Source of the DNA: Robiginitomaculum sp.
GTDB taxonomy: Bacteria; Pseudomonadota; Alphaproteobacteria; Caulobacterales; Maricaulaceae
Assembly: GCA_002733495.1 (NCBI GenBank)
Contig: NVVV01000016.1
Coordinates: forward strand, 1-54,945
DNA: 54,945 nt
Direction: 5' to 3'
Within the stretch, counting starts at the first letter, position 1. Each line of letters begins with the position of its first letter. The position numbers were made by a program, and so were the translations under genes. Below, piece after piece: positions 29,121 to 37,196 of this stretch. The notes under the pieces were generated by a model. The model did no database searches. It had not been told where the DNA came from and was given only the letters and a program-made list of their open reading frames with translations.

Positions 29121-30267
29121 AATGGCCTACACCCTGTTGCACATACTCTTCGCGCAAAGCGGCGGGGATGTTTGTGCACAGATCATGGGCGGCGCGGGTC
29201 TGGCCGAGGCCAGAAATATCGTCCAGCTCGCCCTCAATCGTCATCAGCGCCATATCGGTGATGGCACCGGGATTAACCGCGCGCCCCGCATGGCGCATTT
29301 TGCCCCGGGCCAGCGTGTGTTCCTGAAACACCTCGCCAATGGTTTGCAGGTAAAACTCTTCCGTCAAATCCATTACCGAGAGATATTCATCATAAAAAAC
29401 ACGGTGGCGCTCGGCGCTGTCCCCATCGCCGGCCACAAGATGATTGAAGAAATCACGATGCGCATCCACATGGGTGGCCCGGTTCATCTGCATAAAACTG
29501 GCCAATTGCACAAAGCCCGGATAGACCCGGCGCATCATCCCGGCATTGGGCATGGGCACGGTGCTGATGACATTACGGGCAAACCAGTTCAGCGGTTTTG
29601 ATTTGGCCAGCGTGTTGGGCATTGTGGGCGAGCAGCGCGTATCAATGGGCGCGCCCATCAACGTCAGGCTGGCCGGGCGGGCATCCTCGCCATCTTCGGC
29701 CATCAAAGCGGCGGCGGCCAAAACCAAAGGCCCCGGCTGGCACACGGCGATGACATGGGTGTCTGGCCCCAAAAAACGTAAAATGTCGCGCACATGATCC
29801 ACATAATCATGCAGATCAAACTGCCCCGCACTTTGCGGCACGGTGCGCGCATCGCTCCATTCGGTGATGAACACTTCATGGGCAGGTAAAAAGGCCTCAA
29901 CCGTACCCCGCAACAAGGTCGCGTAATGACCAGACAGCGGCGCAACGATCAGTAATTTTGGGTCTTCGTGTTCAGGGTCGATGTCACGCTGAAAATGCGT
30001 CAGCGTCATCCACGGGCGGCGCTGAACGGATACAGGCGTCACTGCAACCTGCTCCCCATCCACACAAGTCGTATGCAGTCCCCAAGCGGGCTTGCCATAG
30101 CGCCGGGTCAGACGTTCAAAGAGATCGGCACTGGCGGTCATCTGCCGCCCGGCCAAAGTCTCGGTCCACGGATTATAGGGTGCGCCATAAAGCGCCTGTG
30201 CGCCCCGTGCCATCTGGCGCCAAGGCTGCATAGCTGCATGGGTCAGTTCAAACGCGCTGTAGAGCAT
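29044..30267 (-). CDS. phaZ: Intracellular polyhydroxybutyrate depolymerase
   Basis: This enzyme hydrolyses intracellular PHB granules to release carbon in starvation. The 407 residues match the PhaZ family with its alpha/beta-hydrolase core. The nucleophile elbow is VCQPGPLVLAA, where Cys replaces the usual lipase-box Ser, as is normal in this family. The C-terminal block (MTIEGELDDISGLGQTRAAHDLC and QQGVGHYGVFSGRRF, with the catalytic His) is also characteristic. It begins immediately after the senC stop, so it may be read from the senC promoter. No synthase gene is nearby. Confidence 0.95.
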   Translation of the reverse strand: MLYSAFELTHAAMQPWRQMARGAQALYGAPYNPWTETLAGRQMTASADLFERLTRRYGKPAWGLHTTCVDGEQVAVTPVSVQRRPWMTLTHFQRDIDPEHEDPKLLIVAPLSGHYATLLRGTVEAFLPAHEVFITEWSDARTVPQSAGQFDLHDYVDHVRDILRFLGPDTHVIAVCQPGPLVLAAAALMAEDGEDARPASLTLMGAPIDTRCSPTMPNTLAKSKPLNWFARNVISTVPMPNAGMMRRVYPGFVQLASFMQMNRATHVDAHRDFFNHLVAGDGDSAERHRVFYDEYLSVMDLTEEFYLQTIGEVFQEHTLARGKMRHAGRAVNPGAITDMALMTIEGELDDISGLGQTRAAHDLCTNIPAALREEYVQQGVGHYGVFSGRRFRENIAPRIARFILAHS

Positions 30268-30888
30268 CTAGCACCTTCTGCCGTCCAGATGGCGGCGCAG
30301 GCATTTGGCAATGTCGTCCACACTGCTGGAATGGGTAAAGACGGCGACGTATTTGCCGGTCTTGTCCATCAGGAACATGGCGCTGGTATGATCCATAATA
30401 TAATCATCTCCCTCGCCGACCTTTTTGTAATAGACCGCATAATTACCTGCCACAGTCTTGATCTGCTCTGGTGTGCCGGTCAGGCCCACAAGGCCGTCCG
30501 GAAAGCTGGCCGAGCGTACATATTGCGCCAGATTTTCTGGCGTATCCCGTTCCGGGTCCACCGAAACAAAAACCGGCTGTATTCGCCCCTTCTCCTTGCC
30601 AAGACTATCCAGTGCCGTGGCCATCATCTGCAAGGCATAGGGACACACATCAGGGCAATAGCTATAGCCAAAATAGACCAGCATGGGCTTGTCCAGAAAA
30701 TCCGCCTCGGTCACGGTTTTTCCATCCTGATCGGTCAGGGTGAAAGGACCGCCGATCTTCACTTCGGAGCGCGCAGGCGGTTGCTGGCGCAGCATTTGCA
30801 CGGCAAAGGAAATGGTGATCACCAGCACCATAGCGGCGGCGATCCAGCGAATGGTACGCAAGACTTGCGAAAAGGATGACGTGCTCAT
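30268..30888 (-). CDS. senC: SCO1/SenC family copper chaperone
   Basis: This membrane-anchored thioredoxin-fold protein delivers copper to cytochrome oxidase. A single N-terminal membrane segment (about 14-32) is followed by the periplasmic domain, with YSYCPDVCPY (Cys78 and Cys82) and the third copper ligand His in DYIMDHTSAMFLMD. The 206 residues are typical. It is divergent from regB, the arrangement known from the RegBA/PrrBA regions of photosynthetic Alphaproteobacteria, where SenC/PrrC takes part in redox signalling. Confidence 0.95.
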   Translation of the reverse strand: MSTSSFSQVLRTIRWIAAAMVLVITISFAVQMLRQQPPARSEVKIGGPFTLTDQDGKTVTEADFLDKPMLVYFGYSYCPDVCPYALQMMATALDSLGKEKGRIQPVFVSVDPERDTPENLAQYVRSASFPDGLVGLTGTPEQIKTVAGNYAVYYKKVGEGDDYIMDHTSAMFLMDKTGKYVAVFTHSSSVDDIAKCLRRHLDGRRC

Positions 30889-31029
30889 GGCGGCACCATA
30901 GCGCGCCTACGCCTGTCCGCCAGTGCTTTTTCATCATACAGACGGGTATGGCTGGCAGCAAATGATGAAATACCTGCAATGCTCTGCTATAGGCAAAGTC
31001 AATGACTGCAAATTTGGGGACTTTGATCC

Positions 31030-32343
31030 GTGCAAAGCACAGTAATACGTACGATTGAAACAAATTTTGGCATCCGTACCCGCACGCTAATTCTGCTGCG
31101 CTGGATCGCCGTTGTGGGCCAGAGCGGGGCCATATTATTCCTGACATTTGCGCTGCACTTTTCCTTGCCACTGGCGGCCTGTCTGGCATTAATTTCCGCC
31201 AGTGCGTGGCTAAATATATTTTTGGGATTTTCGCTAAATTCAGGGCGCTATGCCACCCCGGCCTTCACATTGGCACAATTGGTTTTTGATTTATGCCAGA
31301 TGGCACTGTTGTTGGGCCTGACTGGCGGGCTGGCCAATCCGTTTGTCATTTTGCTGGGGGTGCCGGTGGTGGTTTCCATCACCGCTTTGCCCATGCGCAG
31401 CGTACTGCTGCTGGCAGTTCTGACGCTGGGCGCGGCGATTACACTTGGCTTTTATGCCTTGCCTTTGCCCTGGTTTGCAGGCCAGCGGCCCAATATTCCA
31501 AACCTTTATGTTGTGGGCCAGTTTGCTGCTTTGGTTACGGCCACCGGCTTTATCGCTATTTATGTGTGGCGGGTTTCCATGGAAAGCCGACGCATGCAGG
31601 CGGCGCTAACCGCAACCGAGGCCGTATTATCCAAAGAAGCCCGCCTTTCGGCTCTGGGGGGATTGGCCGCCGCTGCGGCCCATGAACTGGGTACGCCGCT
31701 GGGCACCATTGCTCTGGTAGCCAAGGAAATGACCCACGCCATCCCCAAGGACGATGAGTTAAATGAGGATGCGCAATTGCTGGTGGAACAGGCCGGGCGT
31801 TGCCGGGAAATTCTCTCTAAATTATCGGCCAGCGGCGCAGAAAATGACCCCGTTCACGCCCGCCACACGCTGGTGGATTTGTTGGAGGAGATTGCCACAC
31901 CTTTGCGCAAAAATGGCATTAACGTCACTGTCAGCGCCAACGAAAAGGGTGGGCGGTCAGACAGCCCCATGCCCGTGCTACGCCGCCAGCCGGAAATCAT
32001 GCATGCTCTGGGGGCCTTTGCCGATAATGCCGCAGATTTCAGCCAGTCCGCAGTCCAGCTTTGCGGCTTTTGGGATGATAATTGGGTAGAAATTATCATC
32101 AGCGATGATGGGCCGGGTTTTTCTGATACCATACGGGAAAAGCTGGGCGAGCCTTATATTACAACGCGTGCGGGCGGGGACAGCCACGGCCATGGCGGCA
32201 TGGGCCTTGGTATTTTTATTGCCAAAACGCTGATCGAGCGCACGAAAGGCGTGATTAAGCTGGGCAAAAGTGATACGCTGGGCGGTGCAATGGTCCGCGT
32301 CATTTGGTCACGCGTGCACGTTGAAACGCAGATCACTATATAA
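31030..32343 (+). CDS. regB: RegB/PrrB/ActS-type redox sensor histidine kinase
   Basis: RegB senses the redox state of the quinone pool and phosphorylates RegA. The 437-residue protein has about six membrane helices (residues 20-180). The quinone-site heptad GGLANPF is at 99-105. The H-box is AAAAAHELGTPLGTIAL with His218, and the redox-active Cys is in GRCREIL (Cys258). An intact ATPase domain carries SDDGPGFS and GGMGLGIFIAKTLIE. The start is the GTG at 31030. It is divergent from senC, with regA 37 bp downstream. Confidence 0.96.
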   Translation: MQSTVIRTIETNFGIRTRTLILLRWIAVVGQSGAILFLTFALHFSLPLAACLALISASAWLNIFLGFSLNSGRYATPAFTLAQLVFDLCQMALLLGLTGGLANPFVILLGVPVVVSITALPMRSVLLLAVLTLGAAITLGFYALPLPWFAGQRPNIPNLYVVGQFAALVTATGFIAIYVWRVSMESRRMQAALTATEAVLSKEARLSALGGLAAAAAHELGTPLGTIALVAKEMTHAIPKDDELNEDAQLLVEQAGRCREILSKLSASGAENDPVHARHTLVDLLEEIATPLRKNGINVTVSANEKGGRSDSPMPVLRRQPEIMHALGAFADNAADFSQSAVQLCGFWDDNWVEIIISDDGPGFSDTIREKLGEPYITTRAGGDSHGHGGMGLGIFIAKTLIERTKGVIKLGKSDTLGGAMVRVIWSRVHVETQITI

Positions 32344-32380
32344 GCGCTGACAGAGAACCACAAAAAAAGGTGATGGCATC

Positions 32381-32935
32381 ATGAATACCACTCCCGCACT
32401 GGACCTTCCAGAAGACCATACCTTGCTGATATTGGATGACGATGCCCCGTTTCGCACACGCCTGGGACGCGCCTTAACGGCCCGTGGCTTTGTGGTCAGC
32501 GCCGTGGGCAGTGTGTCCGAGGCCATGGACATTTCCCGCCTGAACCCGCCCGCCTTTGCGGTGCTGGACATGCGCCTGGAAGATGGCAATGGCCTTGAGG
32601 TGGTCAATGATTTGCATAACCGACGGCCCGATTGCCGGGTCATTATGCTGACTGGTTATGGCAATATCGCCACCGCCGTTGCCGCCGTGAAGGCAGGAGC
32701 AGTGGACTATCTGGCCAAGCCCGCCGATGCGGATGATGTGGTCAAAGCACTTCTTGCTCTGCCCGGATCGGCCCCTGAACCACCCCTCAACCCGATGAGT
32801 GCAGACCGGGTACGCTGGGAGCATATTCAGCGCGTATACGAGCTATGCAATCACAATGTTTCGGAAACCGCCCGGCGGCTGAACATGCACCGGCGCACCC
32901 TGCAACGCATATTGGCCAAACGCGCCCCACATTAA
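32381..32935 (+). CDS. regA: RegA/PrrA/ActR-type response regulator
   Basis: This 184-residue response regulator has its phospho-acceptor at Asp63 (AVLDMRLEDGNGLEVV), with the acidic pocket at LLILDDD and the conserved Lys in YLAKPADADD. A short linker leads to a Fis-type helix-turn-helix (NVSETARRLNMHRRTLQRILAKRAP), nearly invariant in RegA homologues. With RegB it would control respiration, electron sinks and carbon fixation genes in response to oxygen. It is co-transcribed with regB. Confidence 0.97.
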   Translation: MNTTPALDLPEDHTLLILDDDAPFRTRLGRALTARGFVVSAVGSVSEAMDISRLNPPAFAVLDMRLEDGNGLEVVNDLHNRRPDCRVIMLTGYGNIATAVAAVKAGAVDYLAKPADADDVVKALLALPGSAPEPPLNPMSADRVRWEHIQRVYELCNHNVSETARRLNMHRRTLQRILAKRAPH

Positions 32936-33100
32936 CATACGAAGGCGGCCACCTAGACCCCAACTATGCTATCTATGTCAGCCTCTTGCTTTTGTGGTAT
33001 TTTTTTAATTTGTGCATTATGCCACTTGATTAGGATAAACACATAATTGTGAATGTGGCATTGACTATTGATTTTTTTACTATTTAGGGCTATATGATTT

Positions 33101-33206
33101 GTGTTGCCTATGAACGAGTGAGCTTTTCGGAGCGATACGGCAACCAGATCGGGCAACCGATCCCTAGTAGGGGTTTAAACTGGTCTCGTGCGAAATTTCG
33201 GTTTCA
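33101..33206 (+). ncRNA. Candidate structured RNA ending in a strong terminator
   Basis: Between regA and the low-GC gene pair the plus strand can fold into several stems. GTTGCC (33103-33108) pairs with GGCAAC (33139-33144). GATCGG-GCAA-CCGATC (33147-33162) is a 6-bp stem with a GNRA tetraloop. CCCT-AGT-AGGG follows. ACGAG (33114-33118) can close with CTCGT (33185-33189). A perfect 12-bp terminator hairpin lies right after it. No protein frame explains the stretch. The fold is by eye and no known RNA family was recognised. Confidence 0.4.
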
Positions 33207-33234
33207 GAAAATAGACCCTGCGGGGTCTATTTTC
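33207..33234. terminator. Bidirectional rho-independent terminator
   Basis: GAAAATAGACCC and GGGTCTATTTTC form a perfect 12-bp stem with a TGCG loop; the A/T ends supply a T-run on either strand. It lies 5 bp after the stop of the leftward gene pair and also after the rightward candidate RNA. Confidence 0.85.
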
Positions 33235-33238
33235 ATAT

Positions 33239-33763
33239 CTAGCCTCGCTTAATTCTCATTTGTTGCCCTGCCCTTAATTGTCTGCCGCGTGCTTTTGATT
33301 TTATAAGCGTTGAGAACTGCACGGGTGAAGCCCACTTGGTCATATTGGGTTTGCGATAGGCTGAACTAACAATGATTTTTACGTCAACGCCCTTTTGGGT
33401 TGCCTTGAAAGCCCTGAAAAAGACAAGGTATTGATCACCTTGGGCATTTCGCATGAAAAAGAAGTTATCATGATGGGTAAAATAAACCGTACTTGTACCT
33501 AGTATGCGGAAAAAACTGGGGAGTTCTAAAGAATCCGTATGTCGCTCAATAGAAAATGCCCGTTCATCACCCGCTTTAGATTTATGCAAATAGCGAAAAT
33601 CAGGCGTATGCTGTGGTTGCCGACTTTCCGTAAAACAGTGATTGGAAAACTCTATACTAACAATATAAACTGCATCATCTACAATACAAGGAAAGGTGAA
33701 TGGATCCAGGTGATCCATTTCATAGGTAACCCCCTGAATCACGGTTTGACGGAAATACGACAT
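33239..33763 (-). CDS. Unknown protein of a low-GC two-gene insertion
   Basis: This 174-residue protein is not recognised with confidence. The start (MSYFRQTVIQGVTYEMDHLDPFTFPC) reads as strand-rich, with conserved-looking aromatic and histidine residues through HTPDFRYLHKS and FSIERHTDSL. The C-terminal 30 residues (LIKSKARGRQLRAGQQMRIKRG) are strongly basic. An AGAGAAG site precedes the ATG. Its AT content is higher than that of the flanking genes, pointing to recent transfer. The HTH gene lies 9 bp upstream on the same strand and the terminator directly downstream, so the pair forms one short operon. Confidence 0.75.
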   Translation of the reverse strand: MSYFRQTVIQGVTYEMDHLDPFTFPCIVDDAVYIVSIEFSNHCFTESRQPQHTPDFRYLHKSKAGDERAFSIERHTDSLELPSFFRILGTSTVYFTHHDNFFFMRNAQGDQYLVFFRAFKATQKGVDVKIIVSSAYRKPNMTKWASPVQFSTLIKSKARGRQLRAGQQMRIKRG

Positions 33764-33772
33764 AATTCTTCT

Positions 33773-34261
33773 CTAATTTTCTTCCGTTTCTACGGGTTTT
33801 AGTTTGGGTTTTCCCTTCTTCCCTGCCTTCATTTTTTTGATAGCTTCTTTTTCAACAAGCTCCTGCGCCCGTTCAAGGGCATACGGTTTTGCTTCTTTAA
33901 TTAATCCCGAAAGATCATAGATATTTGTTTTGCTACCAACACTAGGAATGCGGCGTTCAATCCTTTTGATTAACCCGCCTGCCTCCAAACGTGCAATATG
34001 TCGCTGTATAGTTCTAGGATCAAGGCCAATCGCTTTTGCAAGGGTTGATTTAGAGGGGTGCGGTTTGCTGTCTGCTGACCACCAATACATTGCCAAATGT
34101 AATAAGATATTTATGTCAACAGCATCAAGGCCTAAGGCTTGTTGCCGCTCGATTATGATATTTGGAATCACAGTCCAACCTGTTGCCATTAACTCTTTAG
34201 ACCATTTTTTCTCGTTGACCTTTAAATTAACGGCCTCATTTGTTTTGCTTGTCTTAGCCAT
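33773..34261 (-). CDS. Winged-helix (HTH_36-like) DNA-binding protein
   Basis: This 162-residue protein has a central helix-turn-helix: LDAVDINILLHLAMYWW, HPSKSTLAKAIGLDPRTIQRHIARLEAGGLIKRIER, the arrangement of HTH_36 proteins found in plasmid replication and phage regulators. The tail is lysine-rich. I chose the ATG at 34261 because AAAAGGAG stands upstream; an in-frame ATG at 34309 is possible. It is the first gene of the low-GC pair and may regulate it. A role in replication is possible but nothing else replicon-like is seen. Confidence 0.8.
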   Translation of the reverse strand: MAKTSKTNEAVNLKVNEKKWSKELMATGWTVIPNIIIERQQALGLDAVDINILLHLAMYWWSADSKPHPSKSTLAKAIGLDPRTIQRHIARLEAGGLIKRIERRIPSVGSKTNIYDLSGLIKEAKPYALERAQELVEKEAIKKMKAGKKGKPKLKPVETEEN

Positions 34262-34722
34262 TTGCCAATCTCCTTTTGTGTTGTTGCCTATATTGGGTAT
34301 GTCTGACAAAATTACAAATGATGCAGGGGGGTGCCATTGCCTCGGGGTTAATACGTCTAGGTGTGTTGGGCAATGGGTCTAATTTTGGAAACTAAGTCTA
34401 ATTGGAAACGTCCTTCTTTGTAGGGCGCTTGCATCTACCGCTGGGGTGGCATTAGCATCTTCCCCACCCGGGACATAGAAGTCTGTGGGAGGAGGGCGTA
34501 TATGTCGCCCTGTAATGCTGAAATTAGTTAGTTTTTCTTCTTTTTTGTACTCTTACCGTGCCGATCCGTTTGTTGCCAGATATTGTTAACGAAACATACA
34601 AATAATCTTTCAAAAATGTTGGACACAGAATGGCCGCTATAAATTCTTGTAAATTTCAATGAGCAGTCTCATGATGAAACAGTCCCTACAAGGGTAAAAT
34701 TATAATCGAGAACATATTCTTT
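34262..34722. other. Intergenic region without a supported gene
   Basis: This stretch of about 460 bp separates the low-GC pair from the PBP gene. It contains the pair's promoter area, with TTGTTGCCTAT near 34281 echoing TTGCCTAT at about 33105. It also has a possible hairpin GGGCG/CGCCC at 34495-34513 and a T-rich run near 34530. I see no coding sequence. Confidence 0.5.
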
Positions 34723-36804
34723 TTATTCGTTCAACTCGCCCAGCAAATCCCCCAACGGGTCTGAAATCGCAGGCTGCGCTTCGGAACGCGCCTGTATCTG
34801 CGGCTGCACATCCCGACGGGCAATAATGGCGGCTAGCCCACGTGGCGCAGGAGCAATTGGTGGTATGTTTTTTAGCGCCTCAACCATATAGGCGTGCCAT
34901 ATTTGCGCTGGTAACGTGCCGCCCGTGATTTTTTTCATGGCGCGGTTTTTATCATCACCAACCCAGACGCCCGCCGTATGGCCACTGGAATACCCGGCGA
35001 ACCAGGCATCGCGAAAATCATTCGTTGTTCCGGTTTTACCGGCGCTTGGCCGATCGGCAAGACGGGCGCGCCGCCCGGTACCATCGCTCATCACCCGTTG
35101 CAGCATGACATTCATCAAATCATAGGCGCGACGGTCCAACACTCGGTTCGCGGGGCGTTCATTTCGCGTCCACAACACATCCCCTTCGCGGGTTGAAATG
35201 CGCACCAGACCAAAGGGCTTTGCCCGCGTGCCCCCATTGGCAAAAGGCACATAGGCCGAGGTCAGCTCGATCAGTGTTGTTTCGTTTGAGCCAAGCGACA
35301 TAGAGCGTGTCAGCGCAATAGGCGAGGTAAAACCCATTCTATGGGCCGCCCTGGCAACCCGGTCCCGTCCGACCTCTTCAGCAACACGAACCGCAACCGT
35401 ATTTACCGATTTTGCCAAAGCGGTGATCAGCGGCATGTCCCCATCGTATTTGCCTGCATAATTTTGCGGCTGCCAGTCACCAATACGGATGGGGGCGTCC
35501 GCGCGCACCGTCCAGGGAGACAGGCCGGCCTCAATCGCCGCCAGATAGACGAAGGGTTTGAAGGCAGAGCCGGGCTGGCGTCGCGCCTGTGTGGCACGGT
35601 TAAACTGACTGCGCGCATAGCTTAAGCCCCCGGCCATGGCCCGAACCGCCCCATCACCGTCCAGCGCCACCATGGCCGCTTGTGTGGCGCCCCGTTTGAT
35701 TGCTTTTTCATCCAGCACCATGCGCACCGCTCGCTCGGCGGCGCGCTGATTATCCATATCCAGCGTGGTTTCTATTAAAAGGTCCGCATCCACATCCCCG
35801 CTTAGTTCACGCACTTTGGGGGCCAGCCAGTCGACAAAATAAGACGCCGCCGGACTGGCTTGCGAGCGGCGCACATGCACCGGGTAGGCAAAAGCAGCAT
35901 CGCGCTGCTGGACCGTTATTTTCCTGGCTTTGACCATCACGTCCAACACCACTGTGGCGCGGCGCTCAGCCCGGGCAAGATCTGCGGTGGGGCTGTAGCG
36001 ATTGGGCGCTTTGAGCAGCCCGGCGATCATCGCCGCTTCGCCTAAGGACAGATCTGTGGCCGGCTTGCCAAAATAACGCTGCGCTGCGGCCTCAACCCCC
36101 CAGGCGCCACGGCCAAAATATACCCGGTTCAGATACAGAGACAGAATTTCTTTCTTGCTGAACCGGCTTTCCAGCCAGAAGGCAAGCAGCACTTCCTGTG
36201 CCTTGCGTTTATAGGTGCGCTCATTGGTCAAAAAGAGGTTTTTGGCCAATTGCTGGGTCAGGGTTGAACCACCCTGAACTACACCGCCTTTGCGTATATT
36301 GGTCACCATGGCGCGCGCCAGACCCACCGGGTCCACGCCAAAATGGTAATAAAAGCGCCGGTCCTCGATGGCCAAAACTGCATCCACCAGATGTGGGGGC
36401 AATTCATCCACCTGAATGGGGGGGGCATAGGCCGCGCCGCGCACCGCAATCTGCCGCCCTTTTATATCCACATAAGTAATGCTGGGCTGGCGCTCGACCT
36501 CCCAAAGCGTTGACGTGTCGGGTAAATCAGAGGCCAGCAATAACAGCCCTGCCCCGCCCAAAAGGCCAACCCACAAGCTGGCCACCATGCCCCAGTAAAA
36601 CACCCGGCCAAAGGCCTTGCGCCAGGGCGGCGATGTGGGTTTGCGTTTGCGCTTGCGCGCTGTGGTGGTGTTTTTCTTTTTGGGTGGGCGGCCAACAGTG
36701 GGGGCACGCCTGGCGGTGCCATCTGCCTTGCGGCCAGCCAGATAGGACGCCCCGCGCTTTGGCCGGGCTTTGCTGCTGGCTGTCTTTTTACCGCGTCCCG
36801 GCAT
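34723..36804 (-). CDS. Penicillin-binding protein 1A-type bifunctional enzyme
   Basis: This class A PBP polymerises and cross-links peptidoglycan. Order of parts in 693 residues: a long basic cytoplasmic N-terminus (about 1-65, rich in K, R and P), a membrane anchor (about 68-92), the glycosyltransferase 51 domain (AIEDRRFYYHFGVD, GGSTLTQQLAKNLFL, RKAQEVLLAFWLE), then the transpeptidase domain with RQPGSAFKPFVY (nucleophile Ser in SAFK), the KSVNTVA motif and AGKTGTTNDFRDAWF. All active-site boxes are intact. The start has GAGGA upstream. It is a single gene. Confidence 0.95.
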   Translation of the reverse strand: MPGRGKKTASSKARPKRGASYLAGRKADGTARRAPTVGRPPKKKNTTTARKRKRKPTSPPWRKAFGRVFYWGMVASLWVGLLGGAGLLLLASDLPDTSTLWEVERQPSITYVDIKGRQIAVRGAAYAPPIQVDELPPHLVDAVLAIEDRRFYYHFGVDPVGLARAMVTNIRKGGVVQGGSTLTQQLAKNLFLTNERTYKRKAQEVLLAFWLESRFSKKEILSLYLNRVYFGRGAWGVEAAAQRYFGKPATDLSLGEAAMIAGLLKAPNRYSPTADLARAERRATVVLDVMVKARKITVQQRDAAFAYPVHVRRSQASPAASYFVDWLAPKVRELSGDVDADLLIETTLDMDNQRAAERAVRMVLDEKAIKRGATQAAMVALDGDGAVRAMAGGLSYARSQFNRATQARRQPGSAFKPFVYLAAIEAGLSPWTVRADAPIRIGDWQPQNYAGKYDGDMPLITALAKSVNTVAVRVAEEVGRDRVARAAHRMGFTSPIALTRSMSLGSNETTLIELTSAYVPFANGGTRAKPFGLVRISTREGDVLWTRNERPANRVLDRRAYDLMNVMLQRVMSDGTGRRARLADRPSAGKTGTTNDFRDAWFAGYSSGHTAGVWVGDDKNRAMKKITGGTLPAQIWHAYMVEALKNIPPIAPAPRGLAAIIARRDVQPQIQARSEAQPAISDPLGDLLGELNE

Positions 36805-36980
36805 GGTTGGTCCTCATGAATATCGGGAACCGTTTTACGCGCCTCCTGTTAAGAGCACATGAATCAAAGGTTAAAATATGGGGGTTTTATGGTGCGGCTC
36901 AGACCATAAAAATGCTATGGGAAAAACCATAACAGGAATTTCGCCTTGCTGTTTGGCATTAAGTTTTCTAGGCTCACACG

Positions 36981-37196
36981 ATGTCTATCATTGTAACCCT
37001 TGATGTCATGCTGGCCCGGCGCAAAATGAAGGCGCGGGATTTGGCGGACCATGTCGGCATTACCGAACAGAATTTGTCCCTGCTGCGCACGGGCAAGGTC
37101 AAGGGTGTGCGGTTCTCTACGTTGGAAAAAATCTGCGAGGCGCTGAAATGCAAACCCGGTGATATTCTGGATTATGATATAGAGAACATTGATTAA
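36981..37196 (+). CDS. XRE-family small regulator (YozG-like)
   Basis: This 71-residue Cro/C1-type helix-turn-helix protein reads LDVMLARRKMKARDLADHVGITEQNLSLLRTGKVKGVRFSTLEKICEALKCKPGDILDY. This is the compact YozG type, often paired with a membrane protein elsewhere; none is adjacent here. The imperfect inverted repeat TGCTATGG/CCATAACA at 36913-36934, about 47 bp upstream, is a possible operator. Its stop overlaps that of the convergent antiporter gene by four bases. Confidence 0.88.
   Translation: MSIIVTLDVMLARRKMKARDLADHVGITEQNLSLLRTGKVKGVRFSTLEKICEALKCKPGDILDYDIENID

Noticed and set aside
29968-30879. 303-codon plus-strand frame spanning phaZ and senC
   Set aside because: It crosses two well-supported genes on the other strand and has no protein features of its own.
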